64,000 nucleotides of DNA from NCBI RefSeq assembly GCF_000711955.1, contig NZ_JONR01000029.1, positions 7,426 to 71,425 on the forward strand. Reading direction: 5' to 3'. A model generated the notes under the pieces. That model was given only the letters and a program-made list of their open reading frames with translations. It had not been told where the DNA came from and searched no databases. Source of the stretch: Nevskia soli DSM 19509 (GTDB lineage Bacteria; Pseudomonadota; Gammaproteobacteria; Nevskiales; Nevskiaceae). A program made the position numbers and the translations under genes. Shown here piece after piece: positions 50,478-61,961 of the stretch. The stretch's first letter is position 1; the number at the start of each line of letters is the position of its first letter.

Positions 50478-53400
50478 TTACCGGGCAGGTGCGGTATCCG
50501 GCCGCTTGACCCGGAACCAGGCCGCGTACAGCGCCGGCAGGAAGGTCAGCGTGAGCAGCGTGGCGGCGATCAGGCCCCCCATCAGGGCGATGGCCATGGG
50601 CCCGAAGAACACGCTGCGCGATAGCGGCACCATCGCCAGCACCGCCGCGGCGGCGGTAAGCCAGATCGGGCGGAAGCGGCGCACGGCGGATTCGACGATG
50701 GCGGTCCATTCGTCGTGGCCTTCGGCCACGTCCTGGCGGATCTGGTCGACCAGGATCACCGAGTTGCGCATGATCATGCCGCCCAGGGCGATGACGCCGA
50801 GCAGGGAGACGAAGCCGAACGGCGCCTGCGTCACCAGCAGCGCCAGCGCGGCACCGATGATGCCCAGGGGCGCGGTGAGCAACACCAGCACGGTACGGCC
50901 AAAGTGCTGCAACTGGATCATCAGCAGCAACAGGATCAACACCGCCATTTTCGGCATCTGCGCGTTGATCGAATCGTTGGCGATCTTGTTCTGCTCCAGC
51001 GCGCCGGAAATCTGGATGCTGTAGCCGCTCGGCAGGCTCGCCCGCAGCGGCGCCAGGGCGGTGTAGATCATGTTGGTCACGTCCGGCGCCTGCATGCCGT
51101 CGACCGCCTCGGCCTCGATGGTGATGGCGGGCTCGCGGTTGCGGCGCCACACCACGCCGTCCTCGAACACCGCCTTGGCCTGGCCGAACTGCGAGAACGG
51201 CACCGACTGGCCGCTGATGGTCGGCATGTAGGAATCGCGCAGATCGCCGAGGCGGTCGCGTTCGTCCAGCGGTTGGCGCGCCACCACGGCGATGTTGCGG
51301 TTGTTCTCGCGGTAGGTGCCGATCTGCGTGCCGGAAAGTATGGTCTGACCGGCATTGCGCACCTGCTCGCTGGTGATGCCGAGCACGCGCAGCTTCTCCT
51401 GGTCCAGTTCGTCGTGCAGGGTCAGGATCTTCTCGTGCCAGTTGTCGTGCACGTTGATCGCGTAGGGATTGGCCCGCACCACCTGCTTGGCCTGCTCGGC
51501 ATAGCCGCGCACGGCTTCGGGATCGGGCCCCATGACGCGGAACTGCACCGGCCAGCCCACCGGGGGACCATTGGGCAGGCGGTCGATGCGCATCCGTATT
51601 TCCGGGAAACCTTCATCCCGCCACTGCCGCAGCTTCAGCCGCAGGCGCTCGCGCGCTTTGATGTCTCGGCTGACGATCATGAACTCGGTGAGATTGGTGT
51701 TGCGCAGCTGCTGGTCCAGCGGCAGGTAGAAACGCGGGCTGCCGGAGCCGACATAGGCGACGTAATCCGCCACATCCGGATCCTGCGCCAGCTTCGCTTC
51801 CATGCGTTTCGCCACATCCTCGGTGGCGGCATAGCTCGAGCCCTCCGGCAGCCACAGGTCGGCCATGATCTCCAGCCGGGTGGAGTCCGGAAAGAACTGC
51901 TGCGGGATGAAGCGGAAGCTGAACACGCTCAAGGCAAAAGCCAGGGCTGTGACCACGATCACCTTCCAGCGATGCTCCACGCACCAGTCGATGACGCCAC
52001 GCAGGCGGCGATAGAACGGCGACTGGAACAGTGCATGCGGCTCCTGCGGATGCGCCTTGAGCAGCCAGTGGCCGATGAAGGGCGTGAAATAGACCGAGGC
52101 GAACCAGGAGATCAGCAGCGCCATGCCGACCACGGCGAAGATCGAGAAGGTGTATTCGCCCGCCGAGGACTTGGCCAGGCCCACCGGCAGGAAGCCGGCG
52201 GCGGTGATGAGCGTGCCGGTGAGCATCGGGAAAGCGGTGGAGGTATAGGCGTAGGAAGCGGCCTTGAGCTTGTCGTAGCCCTCCTCCAGCTTGCGCGCCA
52301 TCATCTCCACCGAGATCATGGCGTCGTCGACCAGCAGGCCCAGTGCCAGCACCAGCGCGCCGAGCGAGATCTTCTGCAGCTCAATGCCGGCGTACTTCAT
52401 GGCCACGAAAGTCACGCCCAGCACCAGCGGTATGGTCAGCGCCACCACCATGCCGGTGCGCAGGCCGAGGCTGAAGAAGCTGACCACCAGCACGATGATC
52501 ACCGCTTCGGTAAGCGAGCGCAGGAACTCGCCCACCGCCACATGCACCACCGCCGGCTGATCGGTGATCTGCGCCACTTCGATGCCCACCGGGAAGGTGC
52601 TGTGCAGCTGCGCCAGGGTGTTCTGCAGGTCCTTGCCGACTTCCAGCACGTCGGCGTCGTGCTGCATCACCACGCCCAGCGCGATGGCTTCGCGGCCGCG
52701 CTGGCGGATCTTCATCGTGGGCGGATCCTGGTAGCCGCGGTAGACGCGGGCGAAGTCGCCTAGGCGCAGGCTCTTGCCGTTGACGCGGAACCGCGTGTCC
52801 TCGATGTCCTGGATGGAGTTGTAATGGCCGGCGACGCGGATGTAGATCGCCTTGTCCGGGGTATTGAGCTGGCCGGCCGGGGCGATGGTGTTCTGGCCCT
52901 GCAGCGCTTCGCCGAGCTGCTGGAAGGTGATGCCCTGCTCGGCGAACTTGCGGTAGGAAAACTCGACGTAGATCTTCGGCTCCTGGTCGCCGAGCAGATC
53001 CACCTTCTCCACGCCGGGCACGCGCTGCATGCTGTTGCGCGCCTGGTCGACGTAGTCCTTCAGTTCGGCGTAGGTGAAGCCTTCCGAATGGAAGGCATAC
53101 ATGGCGATATAGGTATCGCCGAACTCGTCGTTGAAATAGGGCCCGTTGACTCCGCTGGGCAGGTTGGCCTGGATATCGCCGATCTTCTTGCGCACCTGGT
53201 ACCAAGAGCCTTTCACCTCTTTCGGCGGCGTATCCTCGCGCAGCACCACGAAGACCTGCGCCTCGCCCGGCTTGGAATAGCTCTGGGTGTAATCCAGCCA
53301 GGGTGTCTCGGCGAGCTTCTCCTCCAGCTTGTCGGTGACCTGTTGCTCCATTTCCCTGGCCGTGGCGCCGGGCCAGTAGGCGCTCACCACCATCAGGCGG

Positions 53401-53549
53401 AAGGTGAAGGTAGGATCCTCACGCTGCCCCAGGTTGGCATAGGCGATTACGCCGCTGACCACCAGCAGCACGATCAGGAAACGGGTGAACGAGACGTGCT
53501 CGATCGCCCAGCGCGACAGGTTGAAACCGCCCTCCTCCCCTGGTTTCAT
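50478..53549 (-). CDS. RND efflux pump inner-membrane transporter
   Basis: A 1023-residue HAE1-type resistance-nodulation-division transporter with 12 helices and two large periplasmic loops. TM4 carries the proton-relay pair in ALGLLVDDAMISVEMMARKL, TM1 starts FTRFLIVLLVVSGVIAYA, and the porter domain has FNDEFGDTYIAMYAF. Length is typical. It follows its membrane-fusion partner by nine bases and is led by a TetR gene. No outer-membrane factor gene is in the operon, so a TolC-like protein from elsewhere is probably used. Substrates are unknown. Confidence 0.94.
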   Translation of the reverse strand: MKPGEEGGFNLSRWAIEHVSFTRFLIVLLVVSGVIAYANLGQREDPTFTFRLMVVSAYWPGATAREMEQQVTDKLEEKLAETPWLDYTQSYSKPGEAQVFVVLREDTPPKEVKGSWYQVRKKIGDIQANLPSGVNGPYFNDEFGDTYIAMYAFHSEGFTYAELKDYVDQARNSMQRVPGVEKVDLLGDQEPKIYVEFSYRKFAEQGITFQQLGEALQGQNTIAPAGQLNTPDKAIYIRVAGHYNSIQDIEDTRFRVNGKSLRLGDFARVYRGYQDPPTMKIRQRGREAIALGVVMQHDADVLEVGKDLQNTLAQLHSTFPVGIEVAQITDQPAVVHVAVGEFLRSLTEAVIIVLVVSFFSLGLRTGMVVALTIPLVLGVTFVAMKYAGIELQKISLGALVLALGLLVDDAMISVEMMARKLEEGYDKLKAASYAYTSTAFPMLTGTLITAAGFLPVGLAKSSAGEYTFSIFAVVGMALLISWFASVYFTPFIGHWLLKAHPQEPHALFQSPFYRRLRGVIDWCVEHRWKVIVVTALAFALSVFSFRFIPQQFFPDSTRLEIMADLWLPEGSSYAATEDVAKRMEAKLAQDPDVADYVAYVGSGSPRFYLPLDQQLRNTNLTEFMIVSRDIKARERLRLKLRQWRDEGFPEIRMRIDRLPNGPPVGWPVQFRVMGPDPEAVRGYAEQAKQVVRANPYAINVHDNWHEKILTLHDELDQEKLRVLGITSEQVRNAGQTILSGTQIGTYRENNRNIAVVARQPLDERDRLGDLRDSYMPTISGQSVPFSQFGQAKAVFEDGVVWRRNREPAITIEAEAVDGMQAPDVTNMIYTALAPLRASLPSGYSIQISGALEQNKIANDSINAQMPKMAVLILLLLMIQLQHFGRTVLVLLTAPLGIIGAALALLVTQAPFGFVSLLGVIALGGMIMRNSVILVDQIRQDVAEGHDEWTAIVESAVRRFRPIWLTAAAAVLAMVPLSRSVFFGPMAIALMGGLIAATLLTLTFLPALYAAWFRVKRPDTAPAR

Positions 53550-53558
53550 CGAAGTGCC

Positions 53559-54653
53559 TCAGCTTGCGGCGAGCGCATCGCGCGGCATCAGCTTCACCTT
53601 CTGCCCGGCCTGCAGCAGCGGCGCACCGGCGGTGATCACCACATCGCCGTCCTTGAGGCCGTCGGCAACCAGGAATTCGTTGCCGACCACACCAGCGATG
53701 GCGATGGGATGGAACTCGACTTGCTGCGAGGCGGGGTTGAACACCCATACGCCCTTGTGACCCTGCTGCTCGATCAGCGCGCCCAGCGGTACATGGATCA
53801 GCTTGGGCACGCCGGTCAGGGGAATGCGCACGCTGGCGGTCATGCCCAGCTTCATCTCCGGCGGCGGCTGCGGCACCGAGACGCGCAGGGTGTAGGTGCG
53901 GGTCGCGGGGTCGGCGCTGGAAGCCAGCTCGCGGATGGTGCCCGGGATCTGCAAGCCGCTGCTGGCCCACAGGGAAACCTGCACCGGCATCCCCGCGCGT
54001 ACCCGGCCGATCTGATCCTCCGGCACATTGGAGGCGACCTCGATCTCGCCGGAGTGTGCCAGCCGCACCACCGTCTGCCCCGCCGAGACCACCTGCCCCG
54101 GCTCGGCCATTACCGCGGTGATGATGCCGTCGTGATCCGCCCGCAATTCGGCATAGCCGGTCTGATTGCTGGTGGCGCGCAGCTGCGCCCGCGCGGCTTC
54201 CGCTTGCGCCTGCGCCGCCTGGTAGGTGGATTGGTAGTGGTCGATCCCCGCAGCGCCGATCACGCCTTCGTCGAACAGTTTCTTGTTGCGCTCGTAATCC
54301 GACTTGGCCACAGCAAGCTGCGCATCCAGTGCCGCCACCTGGGCGCGCCCGCTGGCTTCGCTCAGGGCCAGGTCCTGCGCATCCAGCCTGGCCAGCACCT
54401 GGCCGGACCTGACCACGTCGCCAACGTTGATCGAGCGATTGAGGATCTTGCCGGCGACGCGAAAACCCAGGTCGGATTCGTAACGCGGCCGCACTTCACC
54501 GGCGTAGGTGTTGCCGGAATCGACGCTGCCCAGGTTGACCACGATGCTGCGCACCGGGCGGATGTCCTCGGGCTTGGCCGGCGGCTTGCCACAGCCAGCC
54601 AGGGCGAGCAGGAGGGGAATCGCGATGACCGCCAAGCCGTGGTGCAGTTTCAT
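53559..54653 (-). CDS. RND efflux periplasmic adaptor (membrane fusion lipoprotein)
   Basis: A 364-residue periplasmic adaptor. The lipoprotein signal is MKLHHGLAVIAIPLLLALAG with lipobox Cys. A barrel-sandwich/lipoyl part has VRSGQVLARLDAQDLALSEA, a helical hairpin (about 95-165), then a beta-barrel with ASNVPEDQIGRVRAGMPVQV. The ATG at 54653 has AAGGAG at seven bases; the further upstream ATG lacks this. Partner of the RND gene nine bases downstream. Confidence 0.94.
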   Translation of the reverse strand: MKLHHGLAVIAIPLLLALAGCGKPPAKPEDIRPVRSIVVNLGSVDSGNTYAGEVRPRYESDLGFRVAGKILNRSINVGDVVRSGQVLARLDAQDLALSEASGRAQVAALDAQLAVAKSDYERNKKLFDEGVIGAAGIDHYQSTYQAAQAQAEAARAQLRATSNQTGYAELRADHDGIITAVMAEPGQVVSAGQTVVRLAHSGEIEVASNVPEDQIGRVRAGMPVQVSLWASSGLQIPGTIRELASSADPATRTYTLRVSVPQPPPEMKLGMTASVRIPLTGVPKLIHVPLGALIEQQGHKGVWVFNPASQQVEFHPIAIAGVVGNEFLVADGLKDGDVVITAGAPLLQAGQKVKLMPRDALAAS

Positions 54654-54759
54654 ATCCGACTCCTTCCTGACTTCTGACATATTTTCGCTTTCGTTAGTAC
54701 GGACTTCCTGTCCAAGCTGCCAGGCATCCGTGTCTGGACTGTTGAAATGAGCAAAAGAG

Positions 54760-55386
54760 TTAGGGCTTTTTGACCCGGAGGGCTTCGAGCAGGAAATCGG
54801 CCATCAGCTCCGCCTGTTCGCCCTTGTCCTCGGCGAATTTCTCCGCGACCAGCTGCGGATGGCAGAACGGCAAGATGGCATTGAAGACACAAGTGCCCCG
54901 GGCTTCGATGTTCTTGCCCTGAAATTCGCCGCTGCGGACGCCATCGTCGATCACCGCGCGGTAAAGCAGGCGCATGCGCTCGATGTGCGCGTCGATCACG
55001 CTCCACTGCTCGTCCATCGCCTTGAGCACGATCTCGTGCACGCGCGACTCGTTGAGGTATTGCTCGCAGGTGAAACGGTGCATCTCGACGATCAGCTTCT
55101 TCAGCCGTTGCGCGGCAGGCCGTTTCTCGGCGGCAATGCCCAGGGCGAGATCTTCCTGGCGCTTCAGCATCACCTCGGTCAGCGCCTCGTTGATCGTGGC
55201 CTTGCTTTCGAAGAAGCGGTAGACATTGGCCGGGGACATGCCGCAGGCCTTGGCGATCTCCGCCACCGTGGTCTTGGCGTAGCCATAGGCACGGAACACA
55301 CGCTCCGCCTCCTGCAGGATGCGGTCACGGGTTTCGGGCTGGGTACGGGCGGCGCTGCGCATCTGACGATTTTCAACATTCGTCAC
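54760..55386 (-). CDS. TetR-family regulator of the efflux operon
   Basis: A 208-residue repressor-type protein. The N-terminal helix-turn-helix is TVAEIAKACGMSPANVYRFF with KATINEAL, followed by a helical ligand domain. The start is taken as GTG at 55386 with AGGT upstream; an ATG eight codons on (55362) is possible. It is 106 bases upstream of the adaptor gene, and that gap holds a short GGAC-N5-GTCC inverted repeat. It probably controls the pump and itself. Confidence 0.92.
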   Translation of the reverse strand: MTNVENRQMRSAARTQPETRDRILQEAERVFRAYGYAKTTVAEIAKACGMSPANVYRFFESKATINEALTEVMLKRQEDLALGIAAEKRPAAQRLKKLIVEMHRFTCEQYLNESRVHEIVLKAMDEQWSVIDAHIERMRLLYRAVIDDGVRSGEFQGKNIEARGTCVFNAILPFCHPQLVAEKFAEDKGEQAELMADFLLEALRVKKP

Positions 55387-55537
55387 TCAACCTGTCAAAT
55401 CGGAGGCTGCGCGCCTGTGTGTACCAAGAAAAAGGCATTCGCCGGACAGGGATGGCGCCGCTTGGGCGCCCGGAGCAACCCGGACACCTGCCCTGTCATC
55501 CCCGCCTGGAGGATGTCAATGCTGTGAAGCCCCGCCG

Positions 55538-57841
<2,304 letters not shown>

Positions 57842-57948
57842 GCCTTGCTTCTCCGGTGCACAGCCTGCAAAACGAGTTTCGTTCGCCGAGTCTGAACGCG
57901 GGACGCGGCATTCTTCAATAATACTTTCGAGTCAGTGACCGCCGCGGG

Positions 57949-59184
57949 TCAGTACAGCAGGCGAGTGCGCACCGTGCCCGGAATCGCGGCGAGATCGTCC
58001 TTGATGATCTCGGCCTGTTCCTCCGAGGCGGTGACGTCGATCACCACGTAGCCGACCTTGCCGCTGGTCTGCAGGAACTGCGCGTCGATGTTGGCGCCGC
58101 TCTTGGAGAAGGCTTCGTTGATGCGCGACAGCACGCCCGGCACATTGTGGTGGATGTGCAGCAGGCGCCGGCTGCCGGTATGGCCGGGCAGCGACACCTC
58201 GGGGAAATTCACAGCGGAGAGCGTGGAGCCGTTGTCGCTGTAGCGCACCAGCTTGGCCGCCACTTCCAGGCCGATGTTCTCCTGCGCTTCCAGCGTGCTG
58301 CCGCCGACGTGCGGCGTCAGGATGACGTTGTCCATGCCGACCAGGGGCGAGACGAAGCGCTCGTCGTTGGCCTTGGGCTCCACCGGGAACACGTCCACCG
58401 CCGCGCCGCCGATGTGCTTGCTGCGCAGGCCTTCGGCCAGGGCGTCGATATCGACCACGGTGCCGCGCGAAGCATTGATCAGGACCGCACCTTTCTTCAT
58501 GCGGGCGATCTCGGCCGCGCCGAACATGTTCTTGGTCTCGGGCGTTTCCGGCACGTGCAGGCTGACGATGTCGGAACGTTCCAGCAGGTCGTTGAGGCTG
58601 GCGGCGGGCATGGCGTTGCCCAGGGCCAGCTTGGTCTCGATGTCGCTGTAGAGGACGCGCATGCCGAGGCTTTCCGCCAGCACGCCGACCTGGGTGCCGA
58701 TATGGCCGTAGCCGACGATGCCAAGCGTCTTGCCGCGTACCTCGAAGCTGCCACTGGCCGACTTGGACCAGCCGCCGCGATGGCATTCCATGTTCTTTTC
58801 GGGAATGCGGCGCATCAGCAGTATGGCCTCGGCCACGACCAGTTCGGCCACGCTGCGCGTGTTGGAATACGGCGCGTTGAACACCGGCACGCCGCGCAGC
58901 TGCGCGGCGTCGAGGTCGACCTGGTTGGTGCCGATGCAGAAGCAGCCCACCGCGAACAGGCGCCGCGAGCTGTTGAACATCTCGGCAGTCAGCTGGCTGC
59001 GCGAGCGGATGCCGACGATGTGCGCTTCCGCCACCGCCTTGGCCAGCTGCGCTTCGGGCAGAGACTTCTCGTGGTACTCGATGTTGCTGTAGCCGGCGTC
59101 GCGGAAGCAGCGCACCGCGGTCTGGCTCACGCCTTCGAGCAGCAGGACTTTGAGGTCCTCTTTGGGGAAGGAGGTCTTGGTCAT
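57949..59184 (-). CDS. serA: D-3-phosphoglycerate dehydrogenase SerA
   Basis: A 411-residue first enzyme of serine synthesis. The nucleotide-binding motif is GIVGYGHIGTQVGVLAESLG, catalytic regions are INASRGTVVDIDAL and VILTPHVGGSTLEAQENIG, and a C-terminal ACT domain (LLHIHHNVPGVLSRINEAFS) is present for serine feedback. Length matches the E. coli type without the extra ASB domain. It lies between maeB and cysH, all on the minus strand with gaps over 100 bases. Confidence 0.96.
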   Translation of the reverse strand: MTKTSFPKEDLKVLLLEGVSQTAVRCFRDAGYSNIEYHEKSLPEAQLAKAVAEAHIVGIRSRSQLTAEMFNSSRRLFAVGCFCIGTNQVDLDAAQLRGVPVFNAPYSNTRSVAELVVAEAILLMRRIPEKNMECHRGGWSKSASGSFEVRGKTLGIVGYGHIGTQVGVLAESLGMRVLYSDIETKLALGNAMPAASLNDLLERSDIVSLHVPETPETKNMFGAAEIARMKKGAVLINASRGTVVDIDALAEGLRSKHIGGAAVDVFPVEPKANDERFVSPLVGMDNVILTPHVGGSTLEAQENIGLEVAAKLVRYSDNGSTLSAVNFPEVSLPGHTGSRRLLHIHHNVPGVLSRINEAFSKSGANIDAQFLQTSGKVGYVVIDVTASEEQAEIIKDDLAAIPGTVRTRLLY

Positions 59185-59342
59185 CGGTCGGGGGATCGGC
59201 CTTGGGTGGGAAGACTGCAGAGGACGCGGATTTTAAGCTGTTTCCGCCTGCGCTGCTGCCATACGGTGACGCATGCGGCGCCGAACCGTGAACCACCCCG
59301 AAACAAGCGAATCCCGACCGTTACACGGCTGCAAACACCTTT

Positions 59343-60077
59343 TCAGAGATGCAAACCGCATTCGGTCTTGGGCTTGCCGACCCAGCGTCCGGTGCGGCCG
59401 TCGCCGGCCACGGTGCAATGGGTGCAGCCGATGGAGGAATAGCCGCGCGCCACCATGGGGTGGAACGGCAGCTGATGCTCGCGGATGTAAAGATCGCGCT
59501 CTTCCCGCGTGACGTCGATCATCGGATTGAACTTGAGAATGCCGCGGCGCAACTCGAACACCGGCAAGCCGGCGCGATGATCGGTCTGCCAGCGCATCAG
59601 GCTGGAGACCCACACGTGGAAATTCAGCTTGACCGCTTCAAGCGGCTGGATCTTGTTGACCGCGCAGCAATAGTCCGGATCGCGTTCATGGGTCTTGTCG
59701 TCGACGGTGAACTGGTGCTGCCAGTCCTCGGCGCGCACGTCTTCCACCGTCAGCTTGAACAGTTCGACGAGGTAGCGCCGGTATTCCAGCGTTTCCGGGA
59801 AGTGGTAGCCGGTGTCGATGAAGTGGATCACCTGCTGCGGCCGCATGCGCGAGATGATGTGCAGGAAATAGGCGGAAGTGGCGGCGAAGGACGAGGTGAC
59901 CAGCACTTTCTCCGGCGCGAAATCCTGGTACAGGGTCCGGATGCGCTCTTCGAAGCCTAGCGGCAGGTACTTCTCGTTGAGCGCAAGCAGTTGCGCCTCG
60001 TCCACTACGGCGGCGCTCGGTCCAGCGGGCATATTGCCCTGGGGGGCTGCATCGAACACTTGTTCAGCCTTCCGCAT
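59343..60077 (-). CDS. cysH: Assimilatory adenylyl-sulfate reductase CysH
   Basis: A 244-residue sulfonucleotide reductase making sulfite for cysteine synthesis. It has the active-site Cys in KTECGLHL at the C-terminus and also the paired cysteines DYCCAVNK and GCTHCTVAGDGRTGRW that bind a [4Fe-4S] cluster. That pattern marks the APS-type rather than the cluster-free PAPS-type enzyme. The ATG at 60077 has no clear ribosome binding site; the ATG at 60032 (229 residues) has AGGG upstream and may be the true start. No other cys genes are adjacent. Confidence 0.93.
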   Translation of the reverse strand: MRKAEQVFDAAPQGNMPAGPSAAVVDEAQLLALNEKYLPLGFEERIRTLYQDFAPEKVLVTSSFAATSAYFLHIISRMRPQQVIHFIDTGYHFPETLEYRRYLVELFKLTVEDVRAEDWQHQFTVDDKTHERDPDYCCAVNKIQPLEAVKLNFHVWVSSLMRWQTDHRAGLPVFELRRGILKFNPMIDVTREERDLYIREHQLPFHPMVARGYSSIGCTHCTVAGDGRTGRWVGKPKTECGLHL

Positions 60078-60164
60078 TCATGCGGTGCAACAATTTGCGG
60101 GGTGCGAGTGTAAATTCGCTTATGCAGGCGAACAATGGTCAACGCTTCTAATTCCAGAAAAGGC

Positions 60165-60174
60165 ATAAGCTTAT
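60165..60174. promoter_or_regulatory. ATAAGCTTAT palindrome upstream of cysH
   Basis: A perfect ten-base palindrome in the 215-base AT-richer gap before cysH, upstream of a plausible TTGTTC-N17-TACACT promoter read towards cysH. It resembles half-site composition of CysB targets, but no firm match is claimed. Confidence 0.3.
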
Positions 60175-60292
60175 TCCGCTTTATCGGGGTCCTGGATTCG
60201 GCCGCCCTCTTCAGGGGCGTTCACCGGAAAATCGCAAGATCCTGATTAAAAAGGATTTTTCTGAAATGGAGCGGACAGGATCAAGCTAGGCC

Positions 60293-60818
60293 ATGCGATC
60301 CATCGAAGTCCGCTGCTGCGCCGGCGGCGGCGGTCCCGCCGGCCTGATGTTGGGCTTTCTGCTGGCCCGGGCCGGCGTACCGGTATTGGTGCTGGAGAAA
60401 CACCAGGACTTCCTGCGCGATTTCCGCGGCGACACCATCCACCCTTCCACCCTGGAACTGATGCACGAGTTGGGCTTGCTGGAAGCTTTCCTCCAGCTCC
60501 CGCACCAGGAAGCGCGGCAGCTCGGCGTGCAGATCGGCGACACCCTGCTCAATATCGTCGACTTTTCCCATCTGCCGACGCAGTGCAAATTCGTCGCCCT
60601 CATGCCGCAGTGGGATTTCCTCAACTTCATCGCCGACCGGGCCCGGCGGTTTCCCGCTTTCGCCCTGGAAACCAGGGCGGAAGCCAGTACGCTGATCCGC
60701 TGCCCCGCCCCGGCTGCTGCGGCTGCTGGGCCGTTCACCGCTGCTGCAACGTATTCCGGCAAGAGTGCTCGGGCTGGGTTTCCAGCCGGAACATGTGCAA
60801 TCACCGCGCGCGTGCTGA
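60293..60818 (+). pseudogene. FAD-dependent monooxygenase remnant with internal deletion
   Basis: The first about 130 codons encode a normal N-terminus of a UbiH/PHBH-like flavin monooxygenase: GGGGPAGLMLGFLLARAG, the FAD-binding RGDTIHPSTLELMHELGL and FVALMPQWDFLNFIADRAR. From about 60688 the same frame turns to Ala-rich nonsense, while another frame reads LLRLLGRSPLLQRIPARV, LGLGFQPEHVQSPRA and a stop at 60816, which is the family C-terminus. So roughly the middle 230-240 residues of a protein of about 400 are deleted with a frameshift. The substrate domain and the second FAD motif are lost, so no activity is expected. The upstream frame stays open to 60949. Confidence 0.8.
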
Positions 60819-61814
60819 CTGCCCGGGATTCTGGTTCTGTGTCTGGATCTGATCCTGCGCCCGGTTCCGAGACTGGTTCTGTGTCTGATCTTGCGGCGGG
60901 TTCTGCGTCTGATTCTGGACCTGGTTCTGCCGCGCACCGCCCGCCGTGACTGTCACTTCCACCGTCATGCCGAGGAAATCCGCCGGCGCGCCGGTGAAAC
61001 TGCCGGTCAGGGGCGCGGCCTGTGCCGCATCGCGCGCCACCGCCACGCGGATCAGGTTCCGGCCGCCGGCCAGCGCATTGGTCGGATCGAATTCGACCCA
61101 GCCGGCGCCGGGCAGGAACACCTGCATCCAGGCATGCGTGGCGCCGCCACCGACGACTCCGGACTCGGCGGCGAGCAGTTCCTCGTCGTACAGATAACCC
61201 GAGACGAAGCGCGCGGCGAAGCCTAGGCTGCGCACCGCTTCCATCATGAACAGGGCGAAGTCGCGGCAACTGCCGGATTGCTTATCCAGGGTTTCCAGCG
61301 GCGTCTGCGTCCCCACTTCTTCCCGGCGGGCGTAAGGAAACTGCTCCTTGATCGCGCGGTTCATGTTCATCAGCAGTTCCATGGTGTCGCAGGTCCGGCT
61401 TTCGCCGAGGAACGCGCGCGCCCATTGGTCGACCCTGCGCTCCGGATCGGGATAGTGGCGCTCCACCGTGCGCACCAGGTCCGGCATCTCCTCGAAGCCG
61501 TAGTGGAAGGGATAAACACTCGCGTAGGGATCGATCTCGATATGGCCGGGATCGACCGGGTAGTGCTCGGCGTCGAAGCGGGACTCGAAACACAGCTCTG
61601 TCGCCGGCTCATCGTCGAAGCTGGCGACCGCGATGGAATTGGCGAAGACATCGTGCATCCAGCGCACATGCGCCTGCGGCGTGATGGTGAGACGGGTGTC
61701 GATCAGACGCAGATCATGGCTGTCGCGTGGACGACACATCATGCGGTGCTGGCCCAGCCTGACCGGCTTGGCATAGCGATAAGTCGTTTTGTGCAGCACC
61801 GAGATCGTCGGCAT
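60801..61814 (-). CDS. Transglutaminase-like cysteine protease-fold protein with Q/N-rich tail
   Basis: A 337-residue protein. The N-terminal beta domain (HKTTYRYAKPVRLGQHRMM) is followed by the transglutaminase core with catalytic Cys in KQSGSCRDFALFMMEAVRSL, His in ATHAWMQVFLPG and Asp in VEFDPTNALAGG. No signal peptide is seen. The normal end is near MTVEVTVTAGGA. Here it continues about 45 residues of Gln/Asn/Asp/Arg-rich repeats (QNQVQNQTQNPPQDQ) to a stop that lies inside the convergent pseudogene remnant. The role is unknown; such proteins are often linked to peptide or amide processing. Confidence 0.85.
   Translation of the reverse strand: MPTISVLHKTTYRYAKPVRLGQHRMMCRPRDSHDLRLIDTRLTITPQAHVRWMHDVFANSIAVASFDDEPATELCFESRFDAEHYPVDPGHIEIDPYASVYPFHYGFEEMPDLVRTVERHYPDPERRVDQWARAFLGESRTCDTMELLMNMNRAIKEQFPYARREEVGTQTPLETLDKQSGSCRDFALFMMEAVRSLGFAARFVSGYLYDEELLAAESGVVGGGATHAWMQVFLPGAGWVEFDPTNALAGGRNLIRVAVARDAAQAAPLTGSFTGAPADFLGMTVEVTVTAGGARQNQVQNQTQNPPQDQTQNQSRNRAQDQIQTQNQNPGQSARAR
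60822..60945. repeat. Imperfect hexamer repeat at 3' end of the transglutaminase gene
   Basis: About 120 bases of degenerate six-base units of the form TCTGGT, TCTGTG, TCTGGA, TCTGAT, CCTGCG. On the minus strand they encode the Q/N-rich tail, and on the plus strand a Ser/Gly-rich run. Composition and period differ from the surrounding coding DNA. Confidence 0.75.
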
Positions 61815-61920
61815 CGGGGGTCCCCAGGTGATCTGCCGCATTTCTTGCGACTGCGCTTCAGACACATGCCCGAAGGATAAATTCACAACCATGGCCCTTG
61901 CTGTGCGCCACACCGCTGAG

Positions 61921-61940
61921 CGGAAAAGAAAACTTTTCCG
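61921..61940. promoter_or_regulatory. Inverted repeat in divergent gap before acyltransferase
   Basis: CGGAAAAG-AAAA-CTTTTCCG: eight-base arms with a four-base spacer, perfect. It is in the 147-base gap between the transglutaminase and acyltransferase genes, 21 bases before the latter start. Candidate operator; no T run suitable for a terminator towards either gene. Confidence 0.55.
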
Positions 61941-61961
61941 GACCAGGGCGGTCGGTTATAC

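Noticed and set aside
55387..55537. Gap between tetR and maeB with hairpin-like and GTCATCCCCGCC-like sequence
   Set aside because: Resembles fragments of common intergenic repeats, but only a single partial copy is visible, too little to annotate.
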